From Burkholderiales bacterium (lineage in GTDB: Bacteria > Pseudomonadota > Gammaproteobacteria > Burkholderiales > Burkholderiaceae_C), in NCBI GenBank assembly GCA_017302655.1, contig JAFLDE010000018.1, forward strand, positions 1-63,170: a DNA stretch of 63,170 bases, read 5' to 3'. Shown in pieces: positions 9,601-17,900 of this stretch. A program made the position numbers and the translations under genes. Within the stretch, counting starts at the first letter, position 1. The number at the start of each line of letters is the position of its first letter. The notes beneath the pieces were generated by a model that was not told the origin of the DNA, ran no database searches, and saw only the letters and a list, made by a program, of their open reading frames with translations.

Positions 9601-10681
9601 CGCCGTCGCGCAGCACGAGGCTACCGGCAAGCCGTGCCCCGCCGCCCACCTCGAGTGTCGCGCGCTGCCGCTGGCCCTGTCCGTCGACGCGACCTTCCAC
9701 GACACTGTTTGTTGTCAGATGCAGAGTCGCTTGGTCCCGAAGGATTGCCGAGCCACCCCGCACCTGCAGAAGGCTCCAATCCGGCAGGTTCGTCGCTGCC
9801 CCGGTCACTTCAAGCATGCCGCCCAGATCGGCCACCATGGCCAGGGAACGCAATTCGGGGATGGTGCGGACATCCTGCAGGAGCAGCCGACTTTCCACCC
9901 CTTGCACCTTCCATACCTGGTAAGCGGCACTTCCATATGAGCCGTCCAGGTCCAGCAGGGTTCCTCGGAGTTCAGCGTTCGCGCCCTCACTCACTGTCAG
10001 GTCCTGTGCGCGCAATACGCCACCTTGAGCCAGAAAGCTGCCATGCTCGCCGAACACCCGGGTACTACCCAGACGGCTGAAGATCGCGGGATGGGCGGGA
10101 TCGCTATCGATCAGCACTCTGCCGCCAATGTCGCTGCGCGTGAAGTTCAGCTGGGCGGTACGGCCCATCACCCGCAGGTGGACTGGCAGAGCGCCATCGT
10201 GCGCACCACCGGCAACGAACAGTTCACCCCCGTGCAACACGCCGCGCTGAAGGTTAGCCGCACTACCAAGATCTACGCGCACGAAGTTGGCGAAGAGGTC
10301 GCCGCCTTCCATGAGCATGCGCCCACCCTGGAGTTGCAACTCGTTCAAGCTGAGGTTGGAGTCCACGACCTCCAGCAGCGAAGCCCCTCCGTTGACCTGA
10401 ACAGTGATGCTTGGCGTCTGAAGGGTGGCGTTGCGCACATCCAGGTAGCCAGGGCGCTGGACCCAAACGCCGTCCTGCAGCCGAGGCACACCCACCACGA
10501 TGCCCCGGGTGCGCAACAGCGCGAGATCGTTAATGCAGGTCTCGCCCGGCACATCAATGCCGATGCATGGCGACACATAAGCATTGCTGATAACCCCCGC
10601 GTGAGACGCTGAAGCCATGCAAGCCCATGCCGCCCAAGCCACCGGTCGCCAAGCCGGCATGCCACGTTTCCAACTTGCCAT
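6686..10681 (-). CDS. Giant PEP-CTERM surface protein with solenoid region and degenerate lipase-like domain
   Basis: A 1331-residue predicted exported protein. It has a signal peptide (MASWKRGMPAW to ASASHAG) and then about 800 residues of short hydrophobic repeats (VxGxAxLxxSxLxLxxG pattern), as in beta-solenoids or adhesins. Near residues 970-1080 lies a stretch like class 3 lipases (VLTGEGLGGSLASMVGHRLG, then VYSFGAL and LLGDPH). The usual GHSLGG nucleophile motif reads GEGLGG: Ser is replaced by Gly1010 and His by Glu1009, so hydrolase activity is doubtful. The end VPEPQTWLLWLAGIGCL plus basic tail is PEP-CTERM. I prefer ATG 10681 over GTG 10687 because GAAGGGGGG sits about 9 bases upstream. 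It lies 109 bases downstream of the LytTR regulator, same strand. By eye its GC is lower than that of its neighbours. Confidence 0.82.
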   Translation of the reverse strand: MASWKRGMPAWRPVAWAAWACMASASHAGVISNAYVSPCIGIDVPGETCINDLALLRTRGIVVGVPRLQDGVWVQRPGYLDVRNATLQTPSITVQVNGGASLLEVVDSNLSLNELQLQGGRMLMEGGDLFANFVRVDLGSAANLQRGVLHGGELFVAGGAHDGALPVHLRVMGRTAQLNFTRSDIGGRVLIDSDPAHPAIFSRLGSTRVFGEHGSFLAQGGVLRAQDLTVSEGANAELRGTLLDLDGSYGSAAYQVWKVQGVESRLLLQDVRTIPELRSLAMVADLGGMLEVTGAATNLPDWSLLQVRGGSAILRDQATLHLTTNSVVEGRVDGQGQRQRATLEVGGGARLAGSLVLRDGAEMRLLEGGVFGGHASLTSSLFMRGDLASSQLSMQSGSFARLSTLELRGDATFDVSPGAELHAARLSSTGTTGRQHVAWRDALAGGAGSVELASGALLELDRMGGSFAVGSVSMLGGEAWIRDSDMGLGGWLTAAQGASLYLWRSRFVPASSAADLSMTAQGDGSLISMQDVTWQLSGKPFQFNASHDGQLMLGNLRLVAAGQGSVRADNAKISWHAEPNTPVPIGSVSSVGTRSLVDLRNLDLPDGQSFAAQAQEGQLLLHAVRGTAALDLDAKDGARLSLRDTQLGQAGQGTLTVQGLASELELLGDSRVIVGSASLDDGTLSIEGALHAQTFTATGMARMGLYNAELQADQLRWRSTGVMSLDPTSRLWLKGSNSMSIAAGQANVLGRTEILQQSSPQVLPAQPLAEESLRGSLLLSGILQVTKAPFVQWLPLVGEPIRLLSAGSIDLGEGIYGRAELHEGYWITQVGQTQFRFANDVLPYQARVPLVLRHGCTLNGRVKDACDASTLAFAVMPDKGAGGRIFDPLPSEAPRGLAAADRLSSDWRIREMLARWVMQAREPMFWREGSDRFQLEGLQVAVGAIGGTTRVLVRLDPDRLSGEADLLRRWGLDGSAPNLQYDAYVRNLVSYVGALHAAHPDQQLVLTGEGLGGSLASMVGHRLGIDVYSFGALSVNASHHWQGSRYEGAFKLGDDLRQLDDADRIVNFSLLGDPHRDPAASVFGRDLSLIQDPFAVLAQRGWSLPMAPGVSFDRGLVPSSAPVDWVQQLSGMAARVVSTRQRGLSGSSEDALSDADLRAWLSVLIDPYILRPMGRDNDGSFFDLAVQGAQNYLLDPFVAPGYLIRQDAGVRISHLLMPHLASHSLNWQVELEVGGYWQAGPLISSGEVLTLPAEAQGIRLTLLGSAADLPLGQEMFFNVQFAGAGRTQLHVLELGLPAVPEPQTWLLWLAGIGCLHRVQLRRAARQTAVHP

Positions 10682-10790
10682 GCGCACGTGCCCCCCTTCG
10701 ATGAGTCAGCCTCATCCCGGGGTGCCACCCTATCGCTCGATGGCGGCGCTGCCTTCCTCAAAACTACGAATCTGGCACAAGTGGGCCGCG

Positions 10791-11567
10791 CTACATCTGC
10801 CGGAACAGGTGCAGGTAGGACCGGGACACCGGCAGCACCTCGTCGCGGCCCTTGAGGTGGATGTCGGCGGTCTCGTTCATGCCACGCTGCACATGGCTGA
10901 TGGCGCGCAGGTTCACCACCACCGAGCGGTGCACCTGCACGAACTGTGCGGGGTCGAGCTGGGCCACCAATTCCTTGAGCGGGGTGCGGATCAAGGCTTC
11001 GCCGGGCTTGTCGCCATCGCCCTTCCAGGCCACCAGGGTGTACTTCTCGTCGCTCTTCAGGAAGTCGATCTCGTCCACGGGAATCAGGCGCAGGGTTTGG
11101 CCCACCGAGGCACGGATCCAGCGCAGCGGCGCGCTGGCCTGCGGTGCACCCAGGCGCTCGGCCAACTGGGCGATCAGCGATTCGGTGTCGTCGCGCACCG
11201 GCGCGCGCAGGCGCTCCTTCAAGCGCGCCACGGTGTCGGCCAAGCGCTCGGGCTCCACCGGCTTGACCAGGTAGTCCAGCGCCCCCTGCTCGAAGGCCTG
11301 GACGGCGTACTGGTCGTAGGCGGTCACGAAGACGATGAGCGCACGCCGGCCGATGCGCTGCGCCGCCTCGACGCCGCTCAGGCCCGGCATGTGCACGTCC
11401 AGGAAGCAGATGTCGGGCTGCTGGGCTTCGAAGTGCTCGACCGCCTCGCGCCCGTTGCGCGCCTGCGCCAGCACCTGCAGTTCGGGCCAGGCCTGAGCCA
11501 GCAAGCGCGTCAGTGCGTCGCGCAGCAGCGGTTCGTCGTCGGCAACGAGTGCGGTCGGGGCCTTCAT
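10791..11567 (-). CDS. LytTR-family response regulator
   Basis: A 258-residue cytoplasmic DNA-binding regulator. Residues 1-120 form a receiver domain with acidic pocket DDE, phospho-acceptor Asp in CFLDVHMPG, the conserved Thr in VTAYD and Lys in LVKPVEP. Residues about 150-255 form a LytTR domain (IPVDEIDFLKSDEKYTLV, FVQVHRSVVVNL, ISHV, VSRSYL). The start ATG overlaps the stop of the histidine kinase gene (ATGA), so the pair is translationally coupled. The giant PEP-CTERM gene follows 109 bases downstream, making it a possible target or operon member. No target is known from the sequence. Confidence 0.95.
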   Translation of the reverse strand: MKAPTALVADDEPLLRDALTRLLAQAWPELQVLAQARNGREAVEHFEAQQPDICFLDVHMPGLSGVEAAQRIGRRALIVFVTAYDQYAVQAFEQGALDYLVKPVEPERLADTVARLKERLRAPVRDDTESLIAQLAERLGAPQASAPLRWIRASVGQTLRLIPVDEIDFLKSDEKYTLVAWKGDGDKPGEALIRTPLKELVAQLDPAQFVQVHRSVVVNLRAISHVQRGMNETADIHLKGRDEVLPVSRSYLHLFRQM

Positions 11568-12643
11568 GCGCGGGTCTCCTCGGCGGGGAACTCGACGTCG
11601 GCCACGACCCCACCCCCTTCGCGTGCCGCGAGGCGCAATTGGGCGTCACCGGCAAACACCAACTGCAAGCGCTCGCGCAAGGTGGACAGGCCGGTGCCCA
11701 GGCCATCGCCGCCGCTGCGCAGGCCCACGCCGGTGTCGCTCACCCGGGCGTGCACCCGGGCAACCTCGCGCCGCACCTCGACCTCGATGCGGCCGCCTTC
11801 CTCGCCAGGGTCGATGCCGTGCCGCACCGCGTTTTCCACCAGCGTCAGCAGGGTCATGGTCGGGCAGCGGAGACCTTGCACCTCAGGGCCGGCCCGCACC
11901 TCGAACTGCAGGCGGTCGGGCATGCGCAGGTGCATCAAGGCCAGGTAGGCGCGCACCAGCTCCAGTTCCTGGCCGATGGTCGTCGCCGGCTGGTTCAGGC
12001 GTGGCACGGCGGCACGCAGGTAGGCAATCAAACTGCCCAGCACCTGACTGGCCTGGGGCGAGCCGGCATCCACCAACGCGCGCACATTGGCCAGGGTGTT
12101 GAAGAGGAAATGCGGTTCAACCTGGGCCTGCAGCAGGCGCAGCCGGGCGTCCAGGGCGCGGCGCTCCAGCTCGCTGCGCTCCAGCTCGAAAGCCAGGGCC
12201 TGGGCGCGGGCGGACTCCTCGCGCTGGCGCAGCATGGCCGACAGCGCCAGCAACGCGCCCAGCACCAGGCCGCTGCTTGCCATCCACAGGAAACCGGTGA
12301 TGCGCGCTTCGTTGCGCCAGAAGGCCGACAGATTGCCGCCGGTGGAGAGCAGGTAGGCGAGCAGCACGCCCAGTGGCACGGCCAGGACCACACCCAGGAC
12401 CTGCAGCACCCAGCGCGACATCCAGCGCGGCAACCGTGCCGGCCAGTGTTCGAGCAAGCCAAAAACCAGTAACGCCAGCAGACCGGCCAGCGTGGCTCGT
12501 CCGGCCAACACGGGCACCGGGGTGACGTAGATGGGACTGAGCGCGAGCGCTGTGAGCGTGGCCACCACCAGGGTCAGCAGCACGCGTCGCCACCCCAGGG
12601 TTTGGGTCAGCACGCCGGCCAGCGAGGGAGATTCAGTGGGCAT
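11564..12643 (-). CDS. LytS/AlgZ-type sensor histidine kinase
   Basis: A 359-residue membrane histidine kinase, partner of the adjacent LytTR regulator. Four hydrophobic segments lie in residues 20-145, followed by a coiled coil (LRQREESARAQALAFELERS). The His_kinase motif EPHFLFNTLANVRALVD carries the phosphorylated His, and the ATPase domain has N box (LVENAVRHGI), G1 (SDTGVGL) and G2 (GTGLSTLRERL). I chose ATG 12643 (MPTESPSLAG); an extended frame upstream is Arg-rich and looks non-coding. No extracellular sensor domain is visible, so the signal is probably sensed in or near the membrane. Confidence 0.93.
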   Translation of the reverse strand: MPTESPSLAGVLTQTLGWRRVLLTLVVATLTALALSPIYVTPVPVLAGRATLAGLLALLVFGLLEHWPARLPRWMSRWVLQVLGVVLAVPLGVLLAYLLSTGGNLSAFWRNEARITGFLWMASSGLVLGALLALSAMLRQREESARAQALAFELERSELERRALDARLRLLQAQVEPHFLFNTLANVRALVDAGSPQASQVLGSLIAYLRAAVPRLNQPATTIGQELELVRAYLALMHLRMPDRLQFEVRAGPEVQGLRCPTMTLLTLVENAVRHGIDPGEEGGRIEVEVRREVARVHARVSDTGVGLRSGGDGLGTGLSTLRERLQLVFAGDAQLRLAAREGGGVVADVEFPAEETRA

Positions 12644-12726
12644 GACCGGCACGATAGCCAGTGCCAGGCCCCTTGGGAGCCGCCGGCGCCGTTCGGCGCG
12701 ACGGGCGACGGATGGCGGGGCCTGAG

Positions 12727-12999
12727 TTACGCCGCCGCGCGGCTCCAACGGCGGCCCTGGATGCCGGTGCGGCACATCACGATGTCGCGGCCGCGCTGCA
12801 CGGCGTAGCGCAGCGCCTCCTGGGCGTTCGGCCAGGGGTAGCCGGCGCCGATGTCTTCGTCGCGGAACACCTCCTCGCGAAGCCCGTCGGCACGCAGGCG
12901 GATCACCACCACAGCGGCGCAATAGCTGGCGTTGCCCTTGCGCTCCAGCGCCCCGGCATAGATGCGGAAATCACCGGCGTCGATCTCTTCAAACTGCAT
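12727..12999 (-). CDS. Conserved hypothetical protein (90 aa)
   Basis: The start is fixed by AAGGAG seven bases upstream of ATG 12999 (MQFEEIDAGDFRIYAGALER). The product is a small soluble protein with alternating beta-like stretches (GDFRIYAGAL, YCAAVVVIRL) and an Arg-rich end (RGRDIVMCRTGIQGRRW). I do not recognise a family. It is divergent from the patatin gene across 145 bases and lies upstream of the histidine kinase gene with an 83-base gap. Confidence 0.75.
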   Translation of the reverse strand: MQFEEIDAGDFRIYAGALERKGNASYCAAVVVIRLRADGLREEVFRDEDIGAGYPWPNAQEALRYAVQRGRDIVMCRTGIQGRRWSRAAA

Positions 13000-13056
13000 G
13001 CCTTGCTCCTTCAGGAAGGGCGCCATGCTGCTTGCGGCGAGGAATTGGCGCCAGAG

Positions 13057-13071
13057 CCCCCCAAAAGGGGG
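13057..13071. repeat. C6-A4-G5 hairpin in a divergent promoter region
   Basis: CCCCCC-AAAA-GGGGG forms a simple GC stem in the gap between the 90-aa gene and the patatin gene. It may affect either leader transcript or be a remnant of a dispersed palindromic repeat. Confidence 0.4.
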
Positions 13072-13144
13072 ATGCACAGACGAGCAAGGAATGCGGGGAA
13101 CCCTGAGCCGCCGCGCGCTCTTTTCGTGTCACCGTGCAGGCGCC

Positions 13145-14968
13145 ATGAGCGACACCCCCCTGCCCTCGCCCGAGCAACTCCGCCAGGTGCTGCGCAGCAG
13201 CCCGGTGTTCGGCGCCCTGCCCGAGCCAGCCTTGGATGCCTTGCAAGCCCAACTGCACATCCAGCGCCTGGCTGCGGGCGAGTTGGTGCTGCGCGAGGGT
13301 GAGCTGGCCGACCGTCTGGTGGTGGTGGTCAGCGGGCGGCTGCGCGTTACGCGGGTCGGCCCGCAGGGCGAATTGCAGCTCTTCAACGAACTCGGAGCGG
13401 GCGAATGCCAGGGCGAGGCTGGACTGATGCTGCGCCAGCCCCGGCCGGCCGACGTCACGGCGCTGCGCGACTCCGTGGTGGCCTGGCTCGACGAAGCCGG
13501 CTTCGAGGCCCTGCTGCACCACGACCCGGTCCTCTTCAACCGCGTGTTCTCGCAGGCCTTGGTGCGCTACCTGCGGCATACGCCCAAGCCGGTGGAGGCG
13601 GCGCGTGCGCAGACCATTGCCCTCGTGCCCCTGCTGCCCACCGAAGGCCTTCAGGAGCTGGCGCTGGCGCTGCAAGCGGCGCTGGGCCCGGCCGGCCAGG
13701 TGCGCCTGCTGCAGCCGGAAGGGCAGCAGGCCAGCGAGGTCGATCTGGTGCAGGCCATGCGGCGCTTCGACCAATGGGAGCTGTCGGCCGAAGTGCTGCT
13801 GATCCGCGCCGAGCCGCAGCTCAGCGCCTGGACGCGTTTCGCCGTCCGACAGGCCGACCAGATCGTGTTCGTGGCGCCGGCCTCGGGCAGCCCGCTGATG
13901 GGCGCCTTCGAGCGCAAGCTCCGCGAGGAGCCCGGCTTCCACTACAAGCGCCAGCAACTGGTGCTGCTGAACCCCGCCGGCATGGTCCTGCCTGGGTCGC
14001 AGCGCCCCTGGTGGCAGGAGCGCGCCGAGCTCGAACGCGTGCTTCCGCTGCGCCAGTCGCATCTGGGCGACGCCGCCCGCCTGGCGCGCTTCCTCACGGG
14101 CCACGCCGTGGGGGTGGTGCTGGGCGGCGGCGGCGCGCGCGGCTTCGCCCACCTCGGCGTGCTCAAGGCGCTGCAGGAAGCCGGCGTGCCCATCGACCTG
14201 CTGGGCGGCAACAGCATGGGCGCGCTGATCGGTTCGCAGTACGTGCTCGGCTACTCGCTGGACGCCATCCGCGAGCGCATCCAGGCCTTCGCCGCCGCCG
14301 GCGAGCGCCCCACGCTGCCCATGGTGTCGCTGCTGTCCGGGCGGCGCATGGAGCAGGGCATCCGCCGCCTGTGCCATCACGGTGGTCACGACGCCCTGAT
14401 CGACGCGCTCTGGCTGCCCTTCTTCACCGCTGCCTGCAACCTCAGCCGCGCCTGCACCACCGTGCTCGACGAAGGCCCGTTATGGCGCGCCGTGCTGGCC
14501 TCGAACAGCCCCGCCGGCCTGCTGCCGCCGGTGCCGCACCGCGGTGACCTGCTGGTGGACGGCGCCATCCTCGACAACGTGCCCGTCGAGGCCATGCGCC
14601 GGCGCCTGGGTGCCAAGCTGGAGCGGCGACGCGGCAACGGCAGCGTCATCGCCATCGACGTGGACGTGGCCGAACCGATGAACGTGGAGCCCGAGATGCA
14701 ACGCCTGGGCGCGGGGGACAAGTTGCGCGCCACCTTGCGCAAAGACGCCGCCCTGCCCTCCATCGGCCAGATCCTCTACCGCGCCGGTCACATCGGTGGC
14801 ATGGTGCAGCGCGGCCGCACGCTGGCGCAGAGCGACTTCTACCTGGAGCCGCCGGTGGCCGAGTTCTCGCTGATGGCCTACAAACGGGCCGAGGAGATTG
14901 CAGAGCGCGGGTACGAGTACGCCGTGAAGCAAATCGCCGCCTGGGACAAGAGCCAGTTGCTTCGATGA
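13145..14968 (+). CDS. Cyclic-nucleotide-binding/patatin-like phospholipase (NTE type)
   Basis: A 607-residue protein with the layout of bacterial neuropathy-target-esterase relatives. A cNMP-binding beta-roll spans residues about 18-130 (LAAGELVLREGELADRLVVV, GECQGEAGLM). A linker follows, and a patatin domain spans about 320-560. The catalytic dyad is complete: oxyanion loop GGGGARGFAHLG, nucleophile Ser in GGNSMGALIG, Asp in LVDGAILDNVP. It should hydrolyse acyl chains from (lyso)phospholipids at the inner membrane face under nucleotide control, but the substrate is unknown. ATG 13145 is supported by family start; upstream in-frame codons cross the divergent gene. Its stop overlaps the NRPS start (ATGA), implying coupled expression. 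Confidence 0.93.
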   Translation: MSDTPLPSPEQLRQVLRSSPVFGALPEPALDALQAQLHIQRLAAGELVLREGELADRLVVVVSGRLRVTRVGPQGELQLFNELGAGECQGEAGLMLRQPRPADVTALRDSVVAWLDEAGFEALLHHDPVLFNRVFSQALVRYLRHTPKPVEAARAQTIALVPLLPTEGLQELALALQAALGPAGQVRLLQPEGQQASEVDLVQAMRRFDQWELSAEVLLIRAEPQLSAWTRFAVRQADQIVFVAPASGSPLMGAFERKLREEPGFHYKRQQLVLLNPAGMVLPGSQRPWWQERAELERVLPLRQSHLGDAARLARFLTGHAVGVVLGGGGARGFAHLGVLKALQEAGVPIDLLGGNSMGALIGSQYVLGYSLDAIRERIQAFAAAGERPTLPMVSLLSGRRMEQGIRRLCHHGGHDALIDALWLPFFTAACNLSRACTTVLDEGPLWRAVLASNSPAGLLPPVPHRGDLLVDGAILDNVPVEAMRRRLGAKLERRRGNGSVIAIDVDVAEPMNVEPEMQRLGAGDKLRATLRKDAALPSIGQILYRAGHIGGMVQRGRTLAQSDFYLEPPVAEFSLMAYKRAEEIAERGYEYAVKQIAAWDKSQLLR

Positions 14969-17900
14969 GCACCCTGCTGCCGTTGGCCCTCGCGCAGCAC
15001 GAGGTGCTGCAGGACCAGCGCGCCTGGCCGGGCAGCCGGCACCTGCGGATCGGTGGGTACTCCAAGGTGCATGGCCCTCTGAAGGGCGAATGGCTGCACG
15101 AAGCGCTGCACCGCATGTGCGTCGAGCAGCCCTCGCTTCGCCTGTGTCCGGACCTGGCCGGACAACGCCTGCTGAGCCCGGACGAGGCGCGCCCCACCCT
15201 GATGGAGCAGCAATTCGGGCCTGACAGCGATCCGGACGCCCGCTATCGCGAGGTCTGGCAAGGTTGGTTGACGGAAGCGCTGGAGCCGCTGGGCACGAAC
15301 GATGCGAATGACACGAACAGCGCCAAGGGCCCGCCGCCCTGGCGCGCCGGCTGGGTGCGCTGTGGCGACACCGACTCCGCCCTGCTGCTCATGGCGCACC
15401 ACAGCGTGATGGACGGCTGGGGCAGCGCGCAGTTCCTGTCGCGCTGGGTCTGGCATTACAACCAACTCGCTGCCGGCACGTCGAGCGAGGTGGTCGAAGA
15501 CCGCAGCTATCTGCAGCACCTGCAGGAAGACGAAACCTACCGCCAGGGCGAGGGCATGCAGCGCGACGCCGCCTTCTGGGCCTCGGAGCTGCCACGCCTG
15601 CCGCCGCCGCTGTTCAGCAACCGCCGCGCCGCGCCGGCGCGCCAACTGCCGCCCGCCTTGCTGCAGCGCCTGCCGCTGTCGCGCGAGGACTACGCGCGCT
15701 GGCTGCTGCTTGCTCAGCAGGCGCATGGCACCGAATTCGCCAGCTTCGCCGCGGTGCTCGCCTGGCACTTCGGCTGCCTGGCCGGACACGAGGAGGTGCT
15801 GCTCGGCGTGCCCGTGCTGAACCGGCGCAGCCACGCGCACCGCGCCACGCTGGGCATGTATGTGGGCGTGATGCCGCTGCGCGTGCAGGTGGTCGGCGCC
15901 GCCACGCCGCGCGAACTGGCGGCGCGCGTCAGCCAGGCGCTGCGCCAGGCCATGCGCCATGCGCGCTACCCGGCCAGTTTGCTGGCGCGCCAGCTCGGCC
16001 TGGCCCGGCTGGGGCGCGACAGCGCCTTCGATCTGTTGCTTTCCTTCGAGCGCCAGGACTACCGCCACCGCATGGGCGCCGGCAGCCAATGGGCGGAGGT
16101 GGAACGCACGCACCAGTTGTTCAACGGCGCGGCGCGCTTTCCACTGTCCATCACCGTTTGCGACTTTGGAGCTGACCATGAGCTGGAGCTGGTCTTCGAA
16201 GCCAGCAGCTCCTGCTTCGACGGCCGCGGTCTGGCCCTGCTGGCGCGCCGCGTGGTGGCGCTGGCCAAGACCTTCGCCGAGCAGCCCGATGCGCCGCTGG
16301 AGGCACTGCCGCTGCTGCCGCCGGCCGAGCGCGAGGCCGTGCTGGAAGGCCTTCACCGCGACCTCGCCCACCTGGAGCGCGCGCCAAGCTTCGTCGAACG
16401 ATTTGCCGCGCAGGCTGCCCTGCACCCGCTCAGTACCGCGCTGGTCTGGGATGGCGGCAGCCTTCGCTATGGCGAGCTGGCTGCGCGCGTGCGCCGCCTG
16501 GCCGCCCGCCTGCTCGCCGCCGGCGTGCGGCCCGCTGAACCGGTGCCGCTGCTGCTGCCGCGCGGCCCCGATCTGGTCTGCGCCCAGCTGGCGGTGGCAC
16601 GCGCTGGCGCTAGCTTCGTGCCCCTCGACCCCGAGGCGCCCGACGAGCGCCTGTGCACCTTGCTGAGCCTCCTGACCGCCTGTGGCGCACGGCGGCTGCT
16701 TGGAGAAGCTGCGCAGTCCGAGCGACTCACCCGCCTTCACCCCGATTGGATGGCGGCCGACGCCGAGGCCGACGCCGTTGCGGTCAGCGATGCCGAGTTG
16801 CCGCCCTGGCCCGACGAGACAGCACCGGCCTACGCGCTGTTCACCAGCGGCTCCACCGGCACGCCGAAGGCGGTGCGCGTGCCGCATGGCGCGCTGGCGC
16901 GGCGCTTTGCCTGGCTGGCACGGGTCTGGGACCTCGGCCCGGCCGACCGCAGTCTGCAAGGCACGCAGGCCGGCTTCGACCCCAGCCTGATCGAGCTCTT
17001 GCTGCCGCTCACGCTGGGCGCCAGCGTGGCCCTGCCCCCGCCCGGGCGTCTGGCACCGCAGCGCTGGGCAGCCTTTGCGACGCGCCACGGCTGCAGCTTC
17101 AGCGCCTTGGTGCCCACCACGCTGGCACGCCTGCTCGACGGCATTGAAGCCCTGGAGCCGGCCGAGCGTGAGCGCCTGCGCCTGCGCGTGGCCTGCTGCG
17201 GCGGCGAGGTGCTGCCGCCACCGCTCGCTCAGCGCTGGCTGCGCAGCACGCGCGCCGCGCTTTGGAACGTCTACGGCCCCACCGAGGCTTGCATCTTTGC
17301 CACCGCCTGGAATTGCCGCGACGGCGACGAGGCGCTGGCGTTGCCCGTGGGCAGCCCGGTGGACGACACCCGGCTCTACGTGCTGGACGCCCAAGGCCAA
17401 CCCCTGCCCTTCGGCACGCCCGGGGAGATCTGGCTGGGCGGCCCGACGCTGGCGCTGGACTACCTGGGCGACCCGGAGGCCACGCAGGAGCGCTTCCGGC
17501 CCGACCCCTTCCTGCCGGGCGACCCGCAGGCTCGCATCTACCGCACAGGCGACCGCGGCTGGCTGGACGGCGACGGCCGCCTTCAGTTCCTGGGCCGCGC
17601 CGACCGCCAGCTGAAGATTCGCGGCCAGCGCATCGAGCCCGGCGAGGTAGAGGCGGCGCTGCTGGGCCTGCCCCTGCATCCCCCCGTGCATGAGGTGCAT
17701 GTGCAAGGCCACGCGCCACAGCCGGGCGAGCCAGCGCAGCTGCATGCCTACCTGGCACCTGCCAGCGTCGACCTGGACGCATTGCGCCAGGCCGCCCGCC
17801 AGCGGCTGCCCGAGGCCTTGCTGCCGACGGGCTGGACGCTGCTGGACGCCCTGCCCCGCACGGCCACTGGCAAGCTCGACCAGCAGCGCCTGCCAGCCCC

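Noticed and set aside
12644-12922. N-terminal extension of the histidine kinase frame
   Set aside because: The added ~93 residues are Arg-rich and overlap the 90-aa gene; MPTESPSLAG at 12643 is the better start.
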